Below are positions 1 through 6,594 of a DNA stretch of 11,915 nt, one piece after another. Every line of letters begins with the position of its first letter. Position 1 is the first letter of the stretch. The position numbers and the translations under genes were made by a program. The notes below the pieces were generated by a model. That model ran no database searches, had not been told where the DNA came from, and saw nothing but the letters and a program-made list of their open reading frames with translations. Source of the DNA: an uncultured Eubacteriales bacterium (lineage in GTDB: Bacteria; Bacillota; Clostridia; Oscillospirales; Acutalibacteraceae); the NCBI GenBank assembly GCA_900316925.1, contig ONEU01000017.1, forward strand, positions 1-11,915, given 5' to 3'.

Positions 1-231
1 GATTCCCTCAGACCAAAGCAGGCACGGGTACGATGAGTCGAGTAACCGTACCTGAAAGCATGAAAGAAACAGCCGTTAAGCGCCCCGCCAAGGGGCGTGT
101 CGGCGGGCGTAGAACAGTCACAGCCCTGCTGTGCCGTGCCGGATGTTAGCGACACAGCAGTTTCGCCTTAAACGAACAGAGTGAGCGTAAGCGAACGACA
201 GCGTGACACGGGTGCGCAGGCTCTGCGCCGC
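1..231. other. Gene-poor region with several hairpins
   Basis: I see no convincing complete gene here. The stretch is rich in inverted repeats: GGTACG (27-32) with CGTACC (47-52), CGCCCC (81-86) with GGGGCG (92-97), CTGCTGTG (126-133) with CACAGCAG (153-160), and GCGCAG/CTGCGC around 213-227. A frame open to the left edge on the plus strand runs from base 3 to a TAG at 147-149. It could be the end of an upstream gene, but its sequence resembles nothing I know. The region could instead be the 3' part of a structured RNA or an intergenic repeat. None of these can be decided from this window. Confidence 0.5.
126..169 (+). terminator. Possible terminator of an upstream gene
   Basis: An 8-bp perfect inverted repeat, CTGCTGTG at 126-133 and CACAGCAG at 153-160, is followed by a short T-rich stretch (TTTCGCCTT). 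The loop is 19 bases, which is long, and the T-tract is broken. This is a weak intrinsic terminator candidate for a gene to the left of the window. It may simply be one of several hairpins in the region. Confidence 0.3.
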
Positions 232-259
232 TTGACAAGGAGGGGAAGTGTGGTATAAT
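232..259 (+). promoter_or_regulatory. Promoter of the queuosine precursor operon
   Basis: A perfect -35 box, TTGACA at 232-237, is separated by 16 bases from a perfect -10 box, TATAAT at 254-259. A TGG just before the -10 gives an extended -10. Transcription should start near base 266, giving a leader of about 155 bases before queD. This is a housekeeping sigma-A-type promoter. Confidence 0.88.
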
Positions 260-270
260 GGAGGGGAGAT

Positions 271-404
271 GGAAACAGTGTGTTTCCCGACAGTTCGTTT
301 GTGCCATCCTGTCGTTAAAAAAATACCAGGACATCCATAGGAGTCGTGCGCCCGTTTGAGGGGCATGGCGTGATCGGATGCGTCTGCGTGGCAGGCGCTT
401 TTTT
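271..404 (+). promoter_or_regulatory. Candidate preQ1-I riboswitch leader
   Basis: The leader begins with a small hairpin, GGAAAC (271-276) with GTTTCC (282-287). Next comes an aptamer-like element: a 6-bp stem CGACAG (288-293) with CTGTCG (309-314), a 15-base loop starting with U294 and ending with C308, and an A-rich tail, TTAAAAAAATACCAGG (315-330). In known preQ1-I aptamers the first loop U, the C just before the 3' stem strand, and the A-rich tail contact the ligand. All three are present at matching positions. The second (pseudoknot) helix is weak: only G301-U302-G303 with U324-A325-C326 is visible, and the loop is longer than usual. Alternative pairings are TCCTG (307-311) with CAGGA (327-331), and GCGCC (348-352) with GGCGC (394-398), which would act as an antiterminator. 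The position, directly upstream of a complete preQ1 operon and before a terminator, supports the call. The class assignment is an inference. Confidence 0.55.
380..404 (+). terminator. Leader attenuator terminator before queD
   Basis: GCGTCTGC (380-387) pairs with GCAGGCGC (391-398) over a 3-base loop, with one G-T wobble, and six T follow (399-404). It lies between the promoter and the first gene. The queD ribosome site starts only at about base 408, so the hairpin is placed to stop transcription rather than to hide the ribosome site. This fits a transcription-attenuation riboswitch that shuts the operon off when preQ1 binds. Confidence 0.8.
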
Positions 405-420
405 ATTGGGAGTGATAATC

Positions 421-843
421 ATGTTTACCCTGAAAACAACGGCATCCTTCGACAGTGCACATTTTCTGGCCGGTTATGAGGGAAAATGCTCGAATATCCA
501 CGGACACCATTGGGTGATCGAGGTGCGGGTCAGCGGCAGACAGCTGGAAACCGAGGGCGTTACCCGCGGGATGATCATTGACTTCGGCGATCTGAAGCAC
601 GAGGTCAGAAAGCTCGCCGACAGCTTTGACCATGCACTGCTGTATGAGAACGGTACCCTCCGCTCCACCACTTTGGAAGCACTCCGGGAAGAGGGTTTCT
701 GCCTGATCGCTCTTCCGTTTCGCCCTACGGCGGAAAATTTTGCCCGCCACTTTTATCTGATGCTCACCGGCAGGGGATTGCCTGTCAGAAGCGTCACCGT
801 CTATGAAACACCGGAGAACGGTGCTGTCTATGAGGAGGATTGA
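421..843 (+). CDS. queD: 6-carboxy-5,6,7,8-tetrahydropterin synthase QueD
   Basis: Converts 7,8-dihydroneopterin triphosphate to 6-carboxytetrahydropterin, the second step from GTP to preQ1. The 140-residue protein has the family marks: His14, His27 and His29 as zinc ligands, with Cys23 of the CSNIHGHH stretch as catalytic cysteine. Later come DFGDLK, FDHALLYE and a C-terminal VYETPEN with the usual glutamate. I chose the ATG at 421 because it has a GGAG at 409-412 eight bases upstream and gives the normal family length. A GTG at 346 would extend the frame, but that extension runs through the leader terminator and has no family match. First gene of the que operon; its stop lies 2 bases before queE. 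Confidence 0.94.
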   Translation: MFTLKTTASFDSAHFLAGYEGKCSNIHGHHWVIEVRVSGRQLETEGVTRGMIIDFGDLKHEVRKLADSFDHALLYENGTLRSTTLEALREEGFCLIALPFRPTAENFARHFYLMLTGRGLPVRSVTVYETPENGAVYEED

Positions 844-845
844 CC

Positions 846-1505
846 ATGTTTACCGTTACTGAATACTTCGTCAGTATCAACGGAGAGGGGATGCGTGCCG
901 GAGAACCGTCCGTGTTCATCCGCTTCCGGGGATGCAATCTCTGCTGTTCCTATTGCGATACCCGCTGGTCGTGTACCGACAGCGCTCCCGCCCGTCTGAT
1001 GTCCTCCGATGATCTGGTGGATATGGTCATTAAGACCGGCATTACCAATGTTACCCTGACAGGAGGTGAACCCCTGCTGCAAAAGGAACTCTATGTTCTG
1101 ACGGATATGCTCCTGAAATGCGGCAGACGGGTGGAGATCGAAACCAACGGCAGTCTTCCGCTGGATGTACTGGCTTCCCGTCAGTACCGTCCGGCCTTTA
1201 CGATGGATTATAAGCTCCCCTCCAGCGGTATGGAGGACAAAATGTGCCTGAAGAACTTTGAACTGCTGAAACAGCGGGATACCGTCAAGTTCGTTGCCGG
1301 GAGCCGTGAGGATCTGGAACGGGCGAGGACCATCATCAGACAATATGATCTGACCAAACGCTGTCATGTGCTGGTCAGCCCGGTATTCGGAGAGATCGAC
1401 CCGAAGGAGATCGTGAAATTCCTGATCGACAATAAGCTGAATGATGTGCGTTTGCAGCTTCAGCTCCATAAATACATCTGGGAACCGAACACGAGAGGAG
1501 TTTAA
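846..1505 (+). CDS. queE: 7-carboxy-7-deazaguanine synthase QueE
   Basis: Radical SAM enzyme that rearranges 6-carboxytetrahydropterin into 7-carboxy-7-deazaguanine. The 219-residue protein carries the [4Fe-4S]-binding CxxxCxxC as Cys30, Cys34 and Cys37, inside RGCNLCCSYCDT. The SAM-binding GGEPLLQ lies at about residues 73-79, and the N-terminal SINGEG stretch is typical of the family. Two extra cysteines (33 and 43) lie close to the cluster site. The ATG at 846 follows an AGGAGG at 833-838 with 7 bases between, within the end of queD, so the two genes are probably translationally coupled. The frame also has a TTG at 840, which would leave that AGGAGG with no room. Confidence 0.94.
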   Translation: MFTVTEYFVSINGEGMRAGEPSVFIRFRGCNLCCSYCDTRWSCTDSAPARLMSSDDLVDMVIKTGITNVTLTGGEPLLQKELYVLTDMLLKCGRRVEIETNGSLPLDVLASRQYRPAFTMDYKLPSSGMEDKMCLKNFELLKQRDTVKFVAGSREDLERARTIIRQYDLTKRCHVLVSPVFGEIDPKEIVKFLIDNKLNDVRLQLQLHKYIWEPNTRGV

Positions 1506-1507
1506 GG

Positions 1508-2071
1508 ATGGATACAGAAGCAATCAAATATCATGTAGCAGGACTGCTCCGTGCGATCGGAGAGGATCCCGACAGGGAGGGCTTGCAGGAAACGCCGGAA
1601 CGGGTGGCAAGAATGCTGGAAGAAGTGCTGGCGGGGACTGCCTATACCAATCACGAGATCGCTAAGATGTTCGGCAAGACATTCCCTGTGAGCGGGGATG
1701 AAAACAGCGCGGTGGTGGAGAAGGATATCACCGTGTTCAGCTATTGCGAGCACCATCTGGCGCTGATGTATGATATGAAGGTCAATGTCGGCTATATTCC
1801 CAACGGCAGGGTACTGGGGCTGAGCAAGATTGCCCGTATCTGTGACATGGCCGCCAAGAGACTGCAGCTCCAGGAGCGTCTGGGTGCCGATATCGCCGAT
1901 ATTATCTCCGAAGCCGCCGGTACGCCCGATGTAGCGGTGATGATCAGCGGCAGCCATAGCTGCATGACAGCCAGGGGTATCCGCAATGCCTCCGCCAAAA
2001 CGGTGACATCTGTTTTCCGGGGACGTTTCCGTGATGACGCCGAGCTGAAAAAGCTGGTTGCCTTTGACTGA
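1508..2071 (+). CDS. folE: GTP cyclohydrolase I FolE
   Basis: Opens GTP and rearranges it to 7,8-dihydroneopterin triphosphate, the entry step of both folate and 7-deazaguanine synthesis. The 187-residue protein has the zinc-binding CEHH (Cys80, His83) and the second cysteine at 152 in GSHSCMTARG. It also has the conserved GYIPNGRVLGLSKIARI stretch at about 95-111 and an N-terminal DREGLQETPERVARM helix. This is the IA (FolE) type, not FolE2. The start ATG at 1508 lies 2 bases after the queE stop and has GAGGAG at 1495-1500. Its place inside the que operon suggests that it mainly feeds QueD, although its product could also supply folate. Confidence 0.95.
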   Translation: MDTEAIKYHVAGLLRAIGEDPDREGLQETPERVARMLEEVLAGTAYTNHEIAKMFGKTFPVSGDENSAVVEKDITVFSYCEHHLALMYDMKVNVGYIPNGRVLGLSKIARICDMAAKRLQLQERLGADIADIISEAAGTPDVAVMISGSHSCMTARGIRNASAKTVTSVFRGRFRDDAELKKLVAFD

Positions 2072-2083
2072 GGAGGGTTACAC

Positions 2084-2773
2084 ATGAAAGCACTGGTATT
2101 ATGCAGCGGCGGGATCGACAGTACTACCTGTCTGGCCGAAACGGTAAAGAAATACGGCAGGGACGAGGTGATGGCACTGTCCATCCGCTATGGACAGAAG
2201 CACAGCAAGGAACTGACGGCCGCCCGTGCGGTGGCAGCCTATTACGGAGTGACGCTCCGGGAACTGGATCTTGCCGCAATTTTTGCGGATTCCGACTGCT
2301 CTCTGCTGGAGGGCTCCATACAGGAGATTCCTGCCGAGAGCTATGCCGATCAGCTGAAAGCAACGGACGGCAAGCCCGTTTCAACGTATGTGCCCTTCCG
2401 CAACGGCTTATTTTTATCGTCAGCGGCGAGTATCGCACTATCCAACGGCTGCACAGAGCTGTATTACGGTGCCCATAGCGACGATGCTGCCGGTAACGCC
2501 TATCCCGATTGCAGCGAAGCATTCAATCAGGCTATCAACGACGCAGTTTATATCGGCAGCGGCAATCAGCTCCGTGTGATTGCGCCGTTTATCGGGCTGA
2601 CCAAAGCGGATGTCGTCGCCCGCGGATTGGCGCTGCACGCACCGTATCACCTGACATGGAGCTGTTATGAGGGGAAAGAGAAGCCCTGCGGTGTTTGCGG
2701 TACCTGCCGGGACAGAGCAGCGGCGTTTGCTGCCAACGGGGTGGAAGACCCTGCACAGGAGGGATCGGTATGA
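2084..2773 (+). CDS. queC: 7-cyano-7-deazaguanine (preQ0) synthase QueC
   Basis: ATP-dependent ligase that converts carboxydeazaguanine and ammonia to preQ0. The 229-residue protein has the ATP-pyrophosphatase P-loop SGGIDST at residues 8-14, followed by SIRYGQKHSKE. Near the end it has the zinc-binding four-cysteine set Cys194, Cys202, Cys205 and Cys208 (CGVCGTCRDR), as in known QueC proteins. The start ATG at 2084 has a GAGGAGG at about 2070-2076. The stop overlaps the queF start in an ATGA (2770-2773), so QueC and QueF are likely translationally coupled. Confidence 0.95.
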   Translation: MKALVLCSGGIDSTTCLAETVKKYGRDEVMALSIRYGQKHSKELTAARAVAAYYGVTLRELDLAAIFADSDCSLLEGSIQEIPAESYADQLKATDGKPVSTYVPFRNGLFLSSAASIALSNGCTELYYGAHSDDAAGNAYPDCSEAFNQAINDAVYIGSGNQLRVIAPFIGLTKADVVARGLALHAPYHLTWSCYEGKEKPCGVCGTCRDRAAAFAANGVEDPAQEGSV

Positions 2774-3267
2774 GCGGAAGGACAGAAAACGAGATCGGCA
2801 GCATCAGTCTGCTCGGGAACCGGAAAACAACATACGCCACGGATTATGCGCCGGAGGTGCTGGAAACCTTCCCCAACAAGCATCCTGAAAACGACTATTT
2901 TGTGAAATTCAACTGTCCGGAGTTTACGAGCCTGTGTCCTATCACGGGTCAGCCGGACTTTGCCACTATCTATATTTCGTATGTGCCGGATGTGAAGATG
3001 GTGGAGAGCAAGTCTCTCAAGCTGTATCTGTTCAGCTTCCGCAATCACGGCGACTTTCACGAGGACTGCGTGAACATTATTATGAAGGACCTCATCAGGC
3101 TGATGGACCCGAAGTATATCGAGGTGTGGGGAAAGTTCCTGCCCAGAGGAGGACTATCCATTGACCCCTATTGTAATTACGGGCGCCCCGGTACCAAATG
3201 GGAGGAGATTGCCTGGTACCGTCTGACCAGACACGACCTTTATCCGGAGACGGTGGACAACCGCTGA
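2770..3267 (+). CDS. queF: NADPH-dependent preQ0 reductase QueF
   Basis: Reduces the nitrile of preQ0 to the aminomethyl group of preQ1, the last step before tRNA insertion by Tgt. The 165-residue protein is the short, single-domain type. The catalytic cysteine is Cys56 in FTSLCPITGQPDFA, with Asp63 nearby. The substrate/NADPH motif ESKSLKLYL is at about 79-87, and DPYCNYGRPG lies near the C-terminus. I start it at the ATG at 2770, which overlaps the queC stop and follows an AGGAGGG at about 2757-2763. A longer frame upstream lies inside queC and is a shadow. Last gene of the operon; tgt and queA are not in this window. Confidence 0.95.
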   Translation: MSGRTENEIGSISLLGNRKTTYATDYAPEVLETFPNKHPENDYFVKFNCPEFTSLCPITGQPDFATIYISYVPDVKMVESKSLKLYLFSFRNHGDFHEDCVNIIMKDLIRLMDPKYIEVWGKFLPRGGLSIDPYCNYGRPGTKWEEIAWYRLTRHDLYPETVDNR

Positions 3268-3273
3268 CAGACA

Positions 3274-3313
3274 GAAAAAAACGGGACTGCTGCATGATCG
3301 GCGGCAGTCCCGT
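3274..3313 (-). terminator. Terminator of the minus-strand membrane gene
   Basis: A 13-bp stem is formed by ACGGGACTGCTGC (3281-3293) and GCGGCAGTCCCGT (3301-3313), with one wobble pair and a 7-base loop. Seven A precede it on the plus strand (3274-3280), which read as a U-tract on the minus strand. It therefore ends the gene at 3329-4141. On the plus strand the hairpin follows queF by 13 bases but lacks a T-tract, so it would stop the que transcript only weakly. Confidence 0.88.
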
Positions 3314-3328
3314 GATTGATGGGCGGTA

Positions 3329-4141
3329 TCAGCGAAATTCGGTCTCTTCCGTCTGATCGTTCTCCTGGTGATCGGATGCTTCCTTTATATCCTCGCCGGC
3401 ATCCTCATCCTCTTCGATCAGTTCCAGCTCGGCAGCGTATGCGGCGGCATCAGCGGATACCGGGACAGGAACCAGCTCGTCGGCGTCTTCCGCAACGTCA
3501 TCGGACACGCGCACCGGAAAACGCCTGCCGGCATCCATCCGGAAGGCCAGCAGAGAGAAGAAAGCGGCTGTACAGACAGGCAGCATGATAGCGCCCAGCT
3601 TGGCACCCAGGGTGAGGTCGGACAGGAACAGATACTGGATATTCCGCAGAAGGGGAACGGCTTCCGCCAGAACAGCGAGTACACAGACGGTCACACGGCT
3701 CTCGTAGAGCTTTTTACGCTTGCGGCGGACATGACGGCAAAGAAAGGCGGTACATACCAGGGCGGCAATTTCCATCAGGGCTTCAAACCCGAACTGGAAC
3801 ACCATGGTAAAGCCCGGACGGAACATCAGTACCAGTGCCGTCAGACGTGCAGCAGCGGCGATCAGCAGGGTGTGCATCAGATAGCGGCGGCTGGGCAGGA
3901 TGAGCAGCACCGCAGCGATCAGGAACATCGTGTAATAGACAAACATGGCAATGGCAATAAACGTCACGGAGGTACTGAAGTCCTCGAGGGTGAGCGACAG
4001 GGGAGCCGAGAAGGCATACCAATGCTGTGCGTCGAGCAGACTTCTGAAAGAAAAGCAATAGAGGTAACCGAACAAGCAGGCACAAAGCGCTGCAATGGCC
4101 GCCTGGGGGATCCGGCTCAGACGGAAGGCTTTTTTAGTCAT
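3329..4141 (-). CDS. Six-helix membrane protein with acidic tail, function unknown
   Basis: I do not recognise the family. The 270-residue protein starts with a basic end (MTKKAFRLSR) and has about six membrane segments, at residues 13-32, 57-82, 88-107, 113-135, 149-172 and 178-201. A basic RHVRRKRKK loop lies between helices 4 and 5. The last 70 residues are soluble and very acidic (ELELIEEDEDAGED), and the inside-positive rule puts both ends in the cytoplasm. A long plus-strand frame over the same bases is its shadow. The ATG at 4141 has GGAGGTG at 4152-4146 on the minus strand, and a consensus promoter lies just upstream. It is transcribed alone, convergent to queF and divergent from the zinc-ribbon operon, so neighbours say little about its job. 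Confidence 0.8.
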   Translation of the reverse strand: MTKKAFRLSRIPQAAIAALCACLFGYLYCFSFRSLLDAQHWYAFSAPLSLTLEDFSTSVTFIAIAMFVYYTMFLIAAVLLILPSRRYLMHTLLIAAAARLTALVLMFRPGFTMVFQFGFEALMEIAALVCTAFLCRHVRRKRKKLYESRVTVCVLAVLAEAVPLLRNIQYLFLSDLTLGAKLGAIMLPVCTAAFFSLLAFRMDAGRRFPVRVSDDVAEDADELVPVPVSADAAAYAAELELIEEDEDAGEDIKEASDHQENDQTEETEFR

Positions 4142-4185
4142 GCTGCACCTCCGGAACGCAGTAGTCGAGAAATATCTCCGTTGTT

Positions 4186-4214
4186 ATTATAGTAGCTTTT
4201 TGAAATTCTGTCAA
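4186..4214 (-). promoter_or_regulatory. Promoter of the six-helix membrane protein gene
   Basis: On the minus strand TTGACA (4214-4209) and TATAAT (4191-4186) are separated by exactly 17 bases, so both boxes are perfect. Transcription should start near 4179, leaving about 38 bases of leader. This is one of the strongest-looking promoters in the window. Confidence 0.9.
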
Positions 4215-4329
4215 ATCCTGGCGCGTAGAAATTTCACACCTTTTTTGAGTCATTTTTCGCACCCGATTTCTCACGAATTATCCATGTCGCATAATATCAT
4301 CATTTTATCAGGATATTTTTTGATTACTA

Positions 4330-4358
4330 TTGCAAAATCTGACGATTTATAGTATAAT
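4330..4358 (+). promoter_or_regulatory. Promoter of the zinc-ribbon/SPFH operon
   Basis: TTGCAA (4330-4335) and TATAAT (4353-4358) are 17 bases apart, and the first gene starts about 40 bases further on. It looks like a sigma-A promoter. I do not see the AAC/CGTA pattern of ECF sigma factors such as SigW, which drives the related B. subtilis module. Confidence 0.78.
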
Positions 4359-4398
4359 GTATATAATACTGTGATGAACTATGATGAGGTGAAAAAAA

Positions 4399-5214
4399 TT
4401 GTCACCGGGTAACATTATTGCGCTGATCTACCTTGGTGTGATCGTCTTTCTGGTCATTCTGATCTGGGTGATCGTCCATAAAATACGCCAGAAGGTGAGG
4501 AATTATTCCCGCTCTCTGTTCGGCTCCGATCGTATTATGCAGGAGATCGTCACCCGCTCCCAGGGAAAGGACCAGGCCGCTGCCTTTGAGGAGGAACCGC
4601 GCTCCCTCAACGGAATGACGGGGGTGTGTCTGCCGAATATCACCAGGGATTTTCCGGAGTTCAATTACGACGAGGTCAAGGCGAAGAATGAGGCGCTGCT
4701 CAAGGCCTATCTCAATTCCATTGAGGCGCAGAATACCTCCTCCATGACCGATCGTCAGATTGCTAAAAGCCTTGTCAACAAAACACAGTATATCATTGAT
4801 GACCTGAAGTCACAGGGCAAGCATATCTATTACCATAACATCGTCGTCTACAATACGGAGATTTCCGATTACGCCAAGGGCAACGGTCTCTGTACCGTCA
4901 AGCTGCAGTCGGCAGTCGGCTTCATCAACTTTATGAAGGACCAGTCCGGCAGGACAGTGGCCGGCAGTGAAAGCTCCAAGCGTCAGGCGGTGTTTCAGTC
5001 GGAATACACCTACGTCCAGGATGCCGATAAGGCGATCAAGAGCGGGGTGTATGAACAATTCAGCCTTTCGTGTCCGAACTGCGGCGCACCGATCACCAAC
5101 CTCGGTGCAAAATTCTGCGAGTACTGCGGAACGGGCATTAAGGAAATCAATATCAATAGCTGGAAATTCACCAATATCGAGGAATACGGTATTCGGGCGA
5201 AGCAATATTTTTAA
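4399..5214 (+). CDS. Membrane-anchored Tim44-like zinc-ribbon protein
   Basis: The 271-residue protein has one N-terminal membrane helix (about residues 5-27) and then basic residues, so the rest lies in the cytoplasm. A central domain from about 85 to 210 begins FPEFNYDEVKAKNEALLKAY and looks like the Tim44-like/NTF2-type fold found next to zinc ribbons in many Clostridia. Near the end is a zinc ribbon, CPNCG (225-229) and CEYCG (240-244). Translation starts at TTG 4399, with GAGGTG at 4386-4391 seven bases upstream; no ATG fits. By position it may fill the role of YdjH in the YdjGHI membrane module, but I cannot show that the two are homologous. First gene of the operon. Confidence 0.75.
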   Translation: MSPGNIIALIYLGVIVFLVILIWVIVHKIRQKVRNYSRSLFGSDRIMQEIVTRSQGKDQAAAFEEEPRSLNGMTGVCLPNITRDFPEFNYDEVKAKNEALLKAYLNSIEAQNTSSMTDRQIAKSLVNKTQYIIDDLKSQGKHIYYHNIVVYNTEISDYAKGNGLCTVKLQSAVGFINFMKDQSGRTVAGSESSKRQAVFQSEYTYVQDADKAIKSGVYEQFSLSCPNCGAPITNLGAKFCEYCGTGIKEININSWKFTNIEEYGIRAKQYF

Positions 5215-5232
5215 AACAGGAGATGGTTTACA

Positions 5233-6594
5233 ATGGGAATTATTAAAGCAGCCATTAACGCTGTTGGCGGAGAGTTAGCAGATGCGTATCTGGAAGCGTA
5301 CCGTCCTTCGGGAATGCATCAGAGAACAGCAGTTTGTCCCGGCGTGTTTGCAGATGCAGGCCAGGGCAGAAACACCAACACCAAGAGAATGAACAACATC
5401 ATTTCCAACGGTTCCAAGATCCAGGTAGCTGCCGGTCAGCTGATGTGTCTGGTAGACGGCGGCCGTGTGGTTGACTATACCACCGTGCCGGGCTATTATA
5501 CCGTTTCCAACTCCAGCTCACCCTCCCTGATGAACGGTGAGTTCGGCGCAACCCTCAAGGATGGTTGGGAAAGAATCAAGTTCGGCGGCAACAACTACCA
5601 TGAGCAGAGAGTTATCTACATGAACCTCCGTCCCATGGAGGGTATCAAATTCGGTACCAAAACACCCGTTCCTTACTATGATGAGCGCTACGGCATTGAT
5701 GTGATGGTCCGTGCCTTCGGTACTTTCTCCCTCCAGATCGTGGAGCCCTGGAAGTTCTTCAATTCCGTGCTTCCGCCGGAGTGTGTGACCGACGGCCTTA
5801 GACTTGATGTTGACGACTTCCTCGATGATACCTTTATGTCTGAGTATCTCGGAGCACTGGGCGAGGCACTGAGCAATATCTCTACCCTCGGTCAGCCCCT
5901 TTCCAGAATCCCCACCCAGACAACACAGCTTGCCAAGTACATGGCAGACGCTCTCGATCCCGTCTGGCACCAGGAGCGCGGCCTGGAGATCAAGACCGTC
6001 GGTATTACCAGCATTTCTTATGACGACGATACCAAGAAGCTGCTCCAGGAAAGAAACCGTGTGGCTATTTTCAACGATCCCAGTATGCGTGAGACCTTCG
6101 TTCAGACCTCTATCGCCAGAGGTATCGAGGCAGCCGGCTCCAATTCCGGCGGCGCAATGCAGGGCTTCATGGGCGTAGGCATGGGCATGGGTGCAACCCA
6201 GGGCTTTATGGGAAGTGCTTCCCAGACCAATATGCAGCAGATGCAGATGCAGCAGCAGATGCAGCAACAGCAGATGCAGCAGCCCGCAGCCGCTCCTCAG
6301 GCAGCACCGGCAGCAGCAGGCTGGACCTGCGGATGCGGACATACCGGCAATACCGGTAAATTCTGTGCAAACTGCGGCAAGCAGAAGCCGGAGCCCCAGG
6401 CATCAGGTGCATGGACCTGCCCGGAGTGCAATACCAACAACAGCGGGAAGTTCTGTGCAAACTGCGGCAAGCCCCGTCCCGCTTCCAGAAAGATCAAGTG
6501 CGATAAGTGCGGCTTCGAGCCTGATATGACAAAGGCTATCCCGAAGTTCTGTCCGAACTGCGGTGATCCGATCAACGAAGCGGATTACCAGTAA
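5233..6594 (+). CDS. SPFH-domain (YdjI/virion-core-like) protein with three zinc ribbons
   Basis: A 453-residue member of the SPFH group often labelled virion core protein, related to B. subtilis YdjI, which is about 320 residues and helps bring PspA to the membrane. Residues 1-300 are the SPFH part. They include an N-terminal amphipathic stretch, GIIKAAINAVGGELADAY, that could bind membranes, and LEIKTVGITSISYDDD at about 251-266. Residues 300-363 are a Gly/Met- then Met/Gln-rich and Ala/Pro linker. Three zinc ribbons follow: Cys366/368/378/381, Cys396/399/408/411 and Cys423/426/440/443. The first two share GKFCANCGK and look like a tandem duplication. The start at ATG 5233 has an AGGAG at 5218-5222. 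Assembly into a membrane-associated oligomer is inferred from the family. Confidence 0.85.
   Translation: MGIIKAAINAVGGELADAYLEAYRPSGMHQRTAVCPGVFADAGQGRNTNTKRMNNIISNGSKIQVAAGQLMCLVDGGRVVDYTTVPGYYTVSNSSSPSLMNGEFGATLKDGWERIKFGGNNYHEQRVIYMNLRPMEGIKFGTKTPVPYYDERYGIDVMVRAFGTFSLQIVEPWKFFNSVLPPECVTDGLRLDVDDFLDDTFMSEYLGALGEALSNISTLGQPLSRIPTQTTQLAKYMADALDPVWHQERGLEIKTVGITSISYDDDTKKLLQERNRVAIFNDPSMRETFVQTSIARGIEAAGSNSGGAMQGFMGVGMGMGATQGFMGSASQTNMQQMQMQQQMQQQQMQQPAAAPQAAPAAAGWTCGCGHTGNTGKFCANCGKQKPEPQASGAWTCPECNTNNSGKFCANCGKPRPASRKIKCDKCGFEPDMTKAIPKFCPNCGDPINEADYQ
6232..6290 (+). repeat. CAG/ATG-rich short repeat coding a Met/Gln linker
   Basis: Repeated CAGATG and CAGCAG units encode a run of only Met and Gln (residues 334-350 of the SPFH protein) that joins the SPFH part to the zinc ribbons. 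Such tracts can change length by slippage without breaking the frame when whole triplets are gained or lost. Confidence 0.8.

Noticed and set aside
3..149. Frame open from the left edge as the end of a real gene
   Set aside because: Only 48 codons, no family resemblance, and it runs through two hairpins; kept as a possibility but not listed as a gene.
118..366. Minus-strand frames over the que promoter and leader
   Set aside because: They cross a perfect promoter and structured leader, and their translations have no similarity or ribosome site.
346..420. GTG at 346 as an upstream start for QueD
   Set aside because: The extension runs through the leader terminator, has no family match, and the ATG at 421 has a proper ribosome site and gives the normal length.
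2695..2769. Longer start for QueF inside queC
   Set aside because: The ATG at 2770 overlaps the queC stop, has an AGGAGGG upstream and gives the usual single-domain QueF length.
3368..4192. Long plus-strand frame opposite the six-helix membrane protein
   Set aside because: Low-complexity, Gln/Gly-rich translation with no domains and no ribosome site; the minus strand has a promoter, ribosome site and membrane helices.
6232..6290. CAG/ATG repeats as a CRISPR or regulatory repeat array
   Set aside because: They are in frame inside the SPFH gene and encode a Met/Gln linker; there are no spacers.
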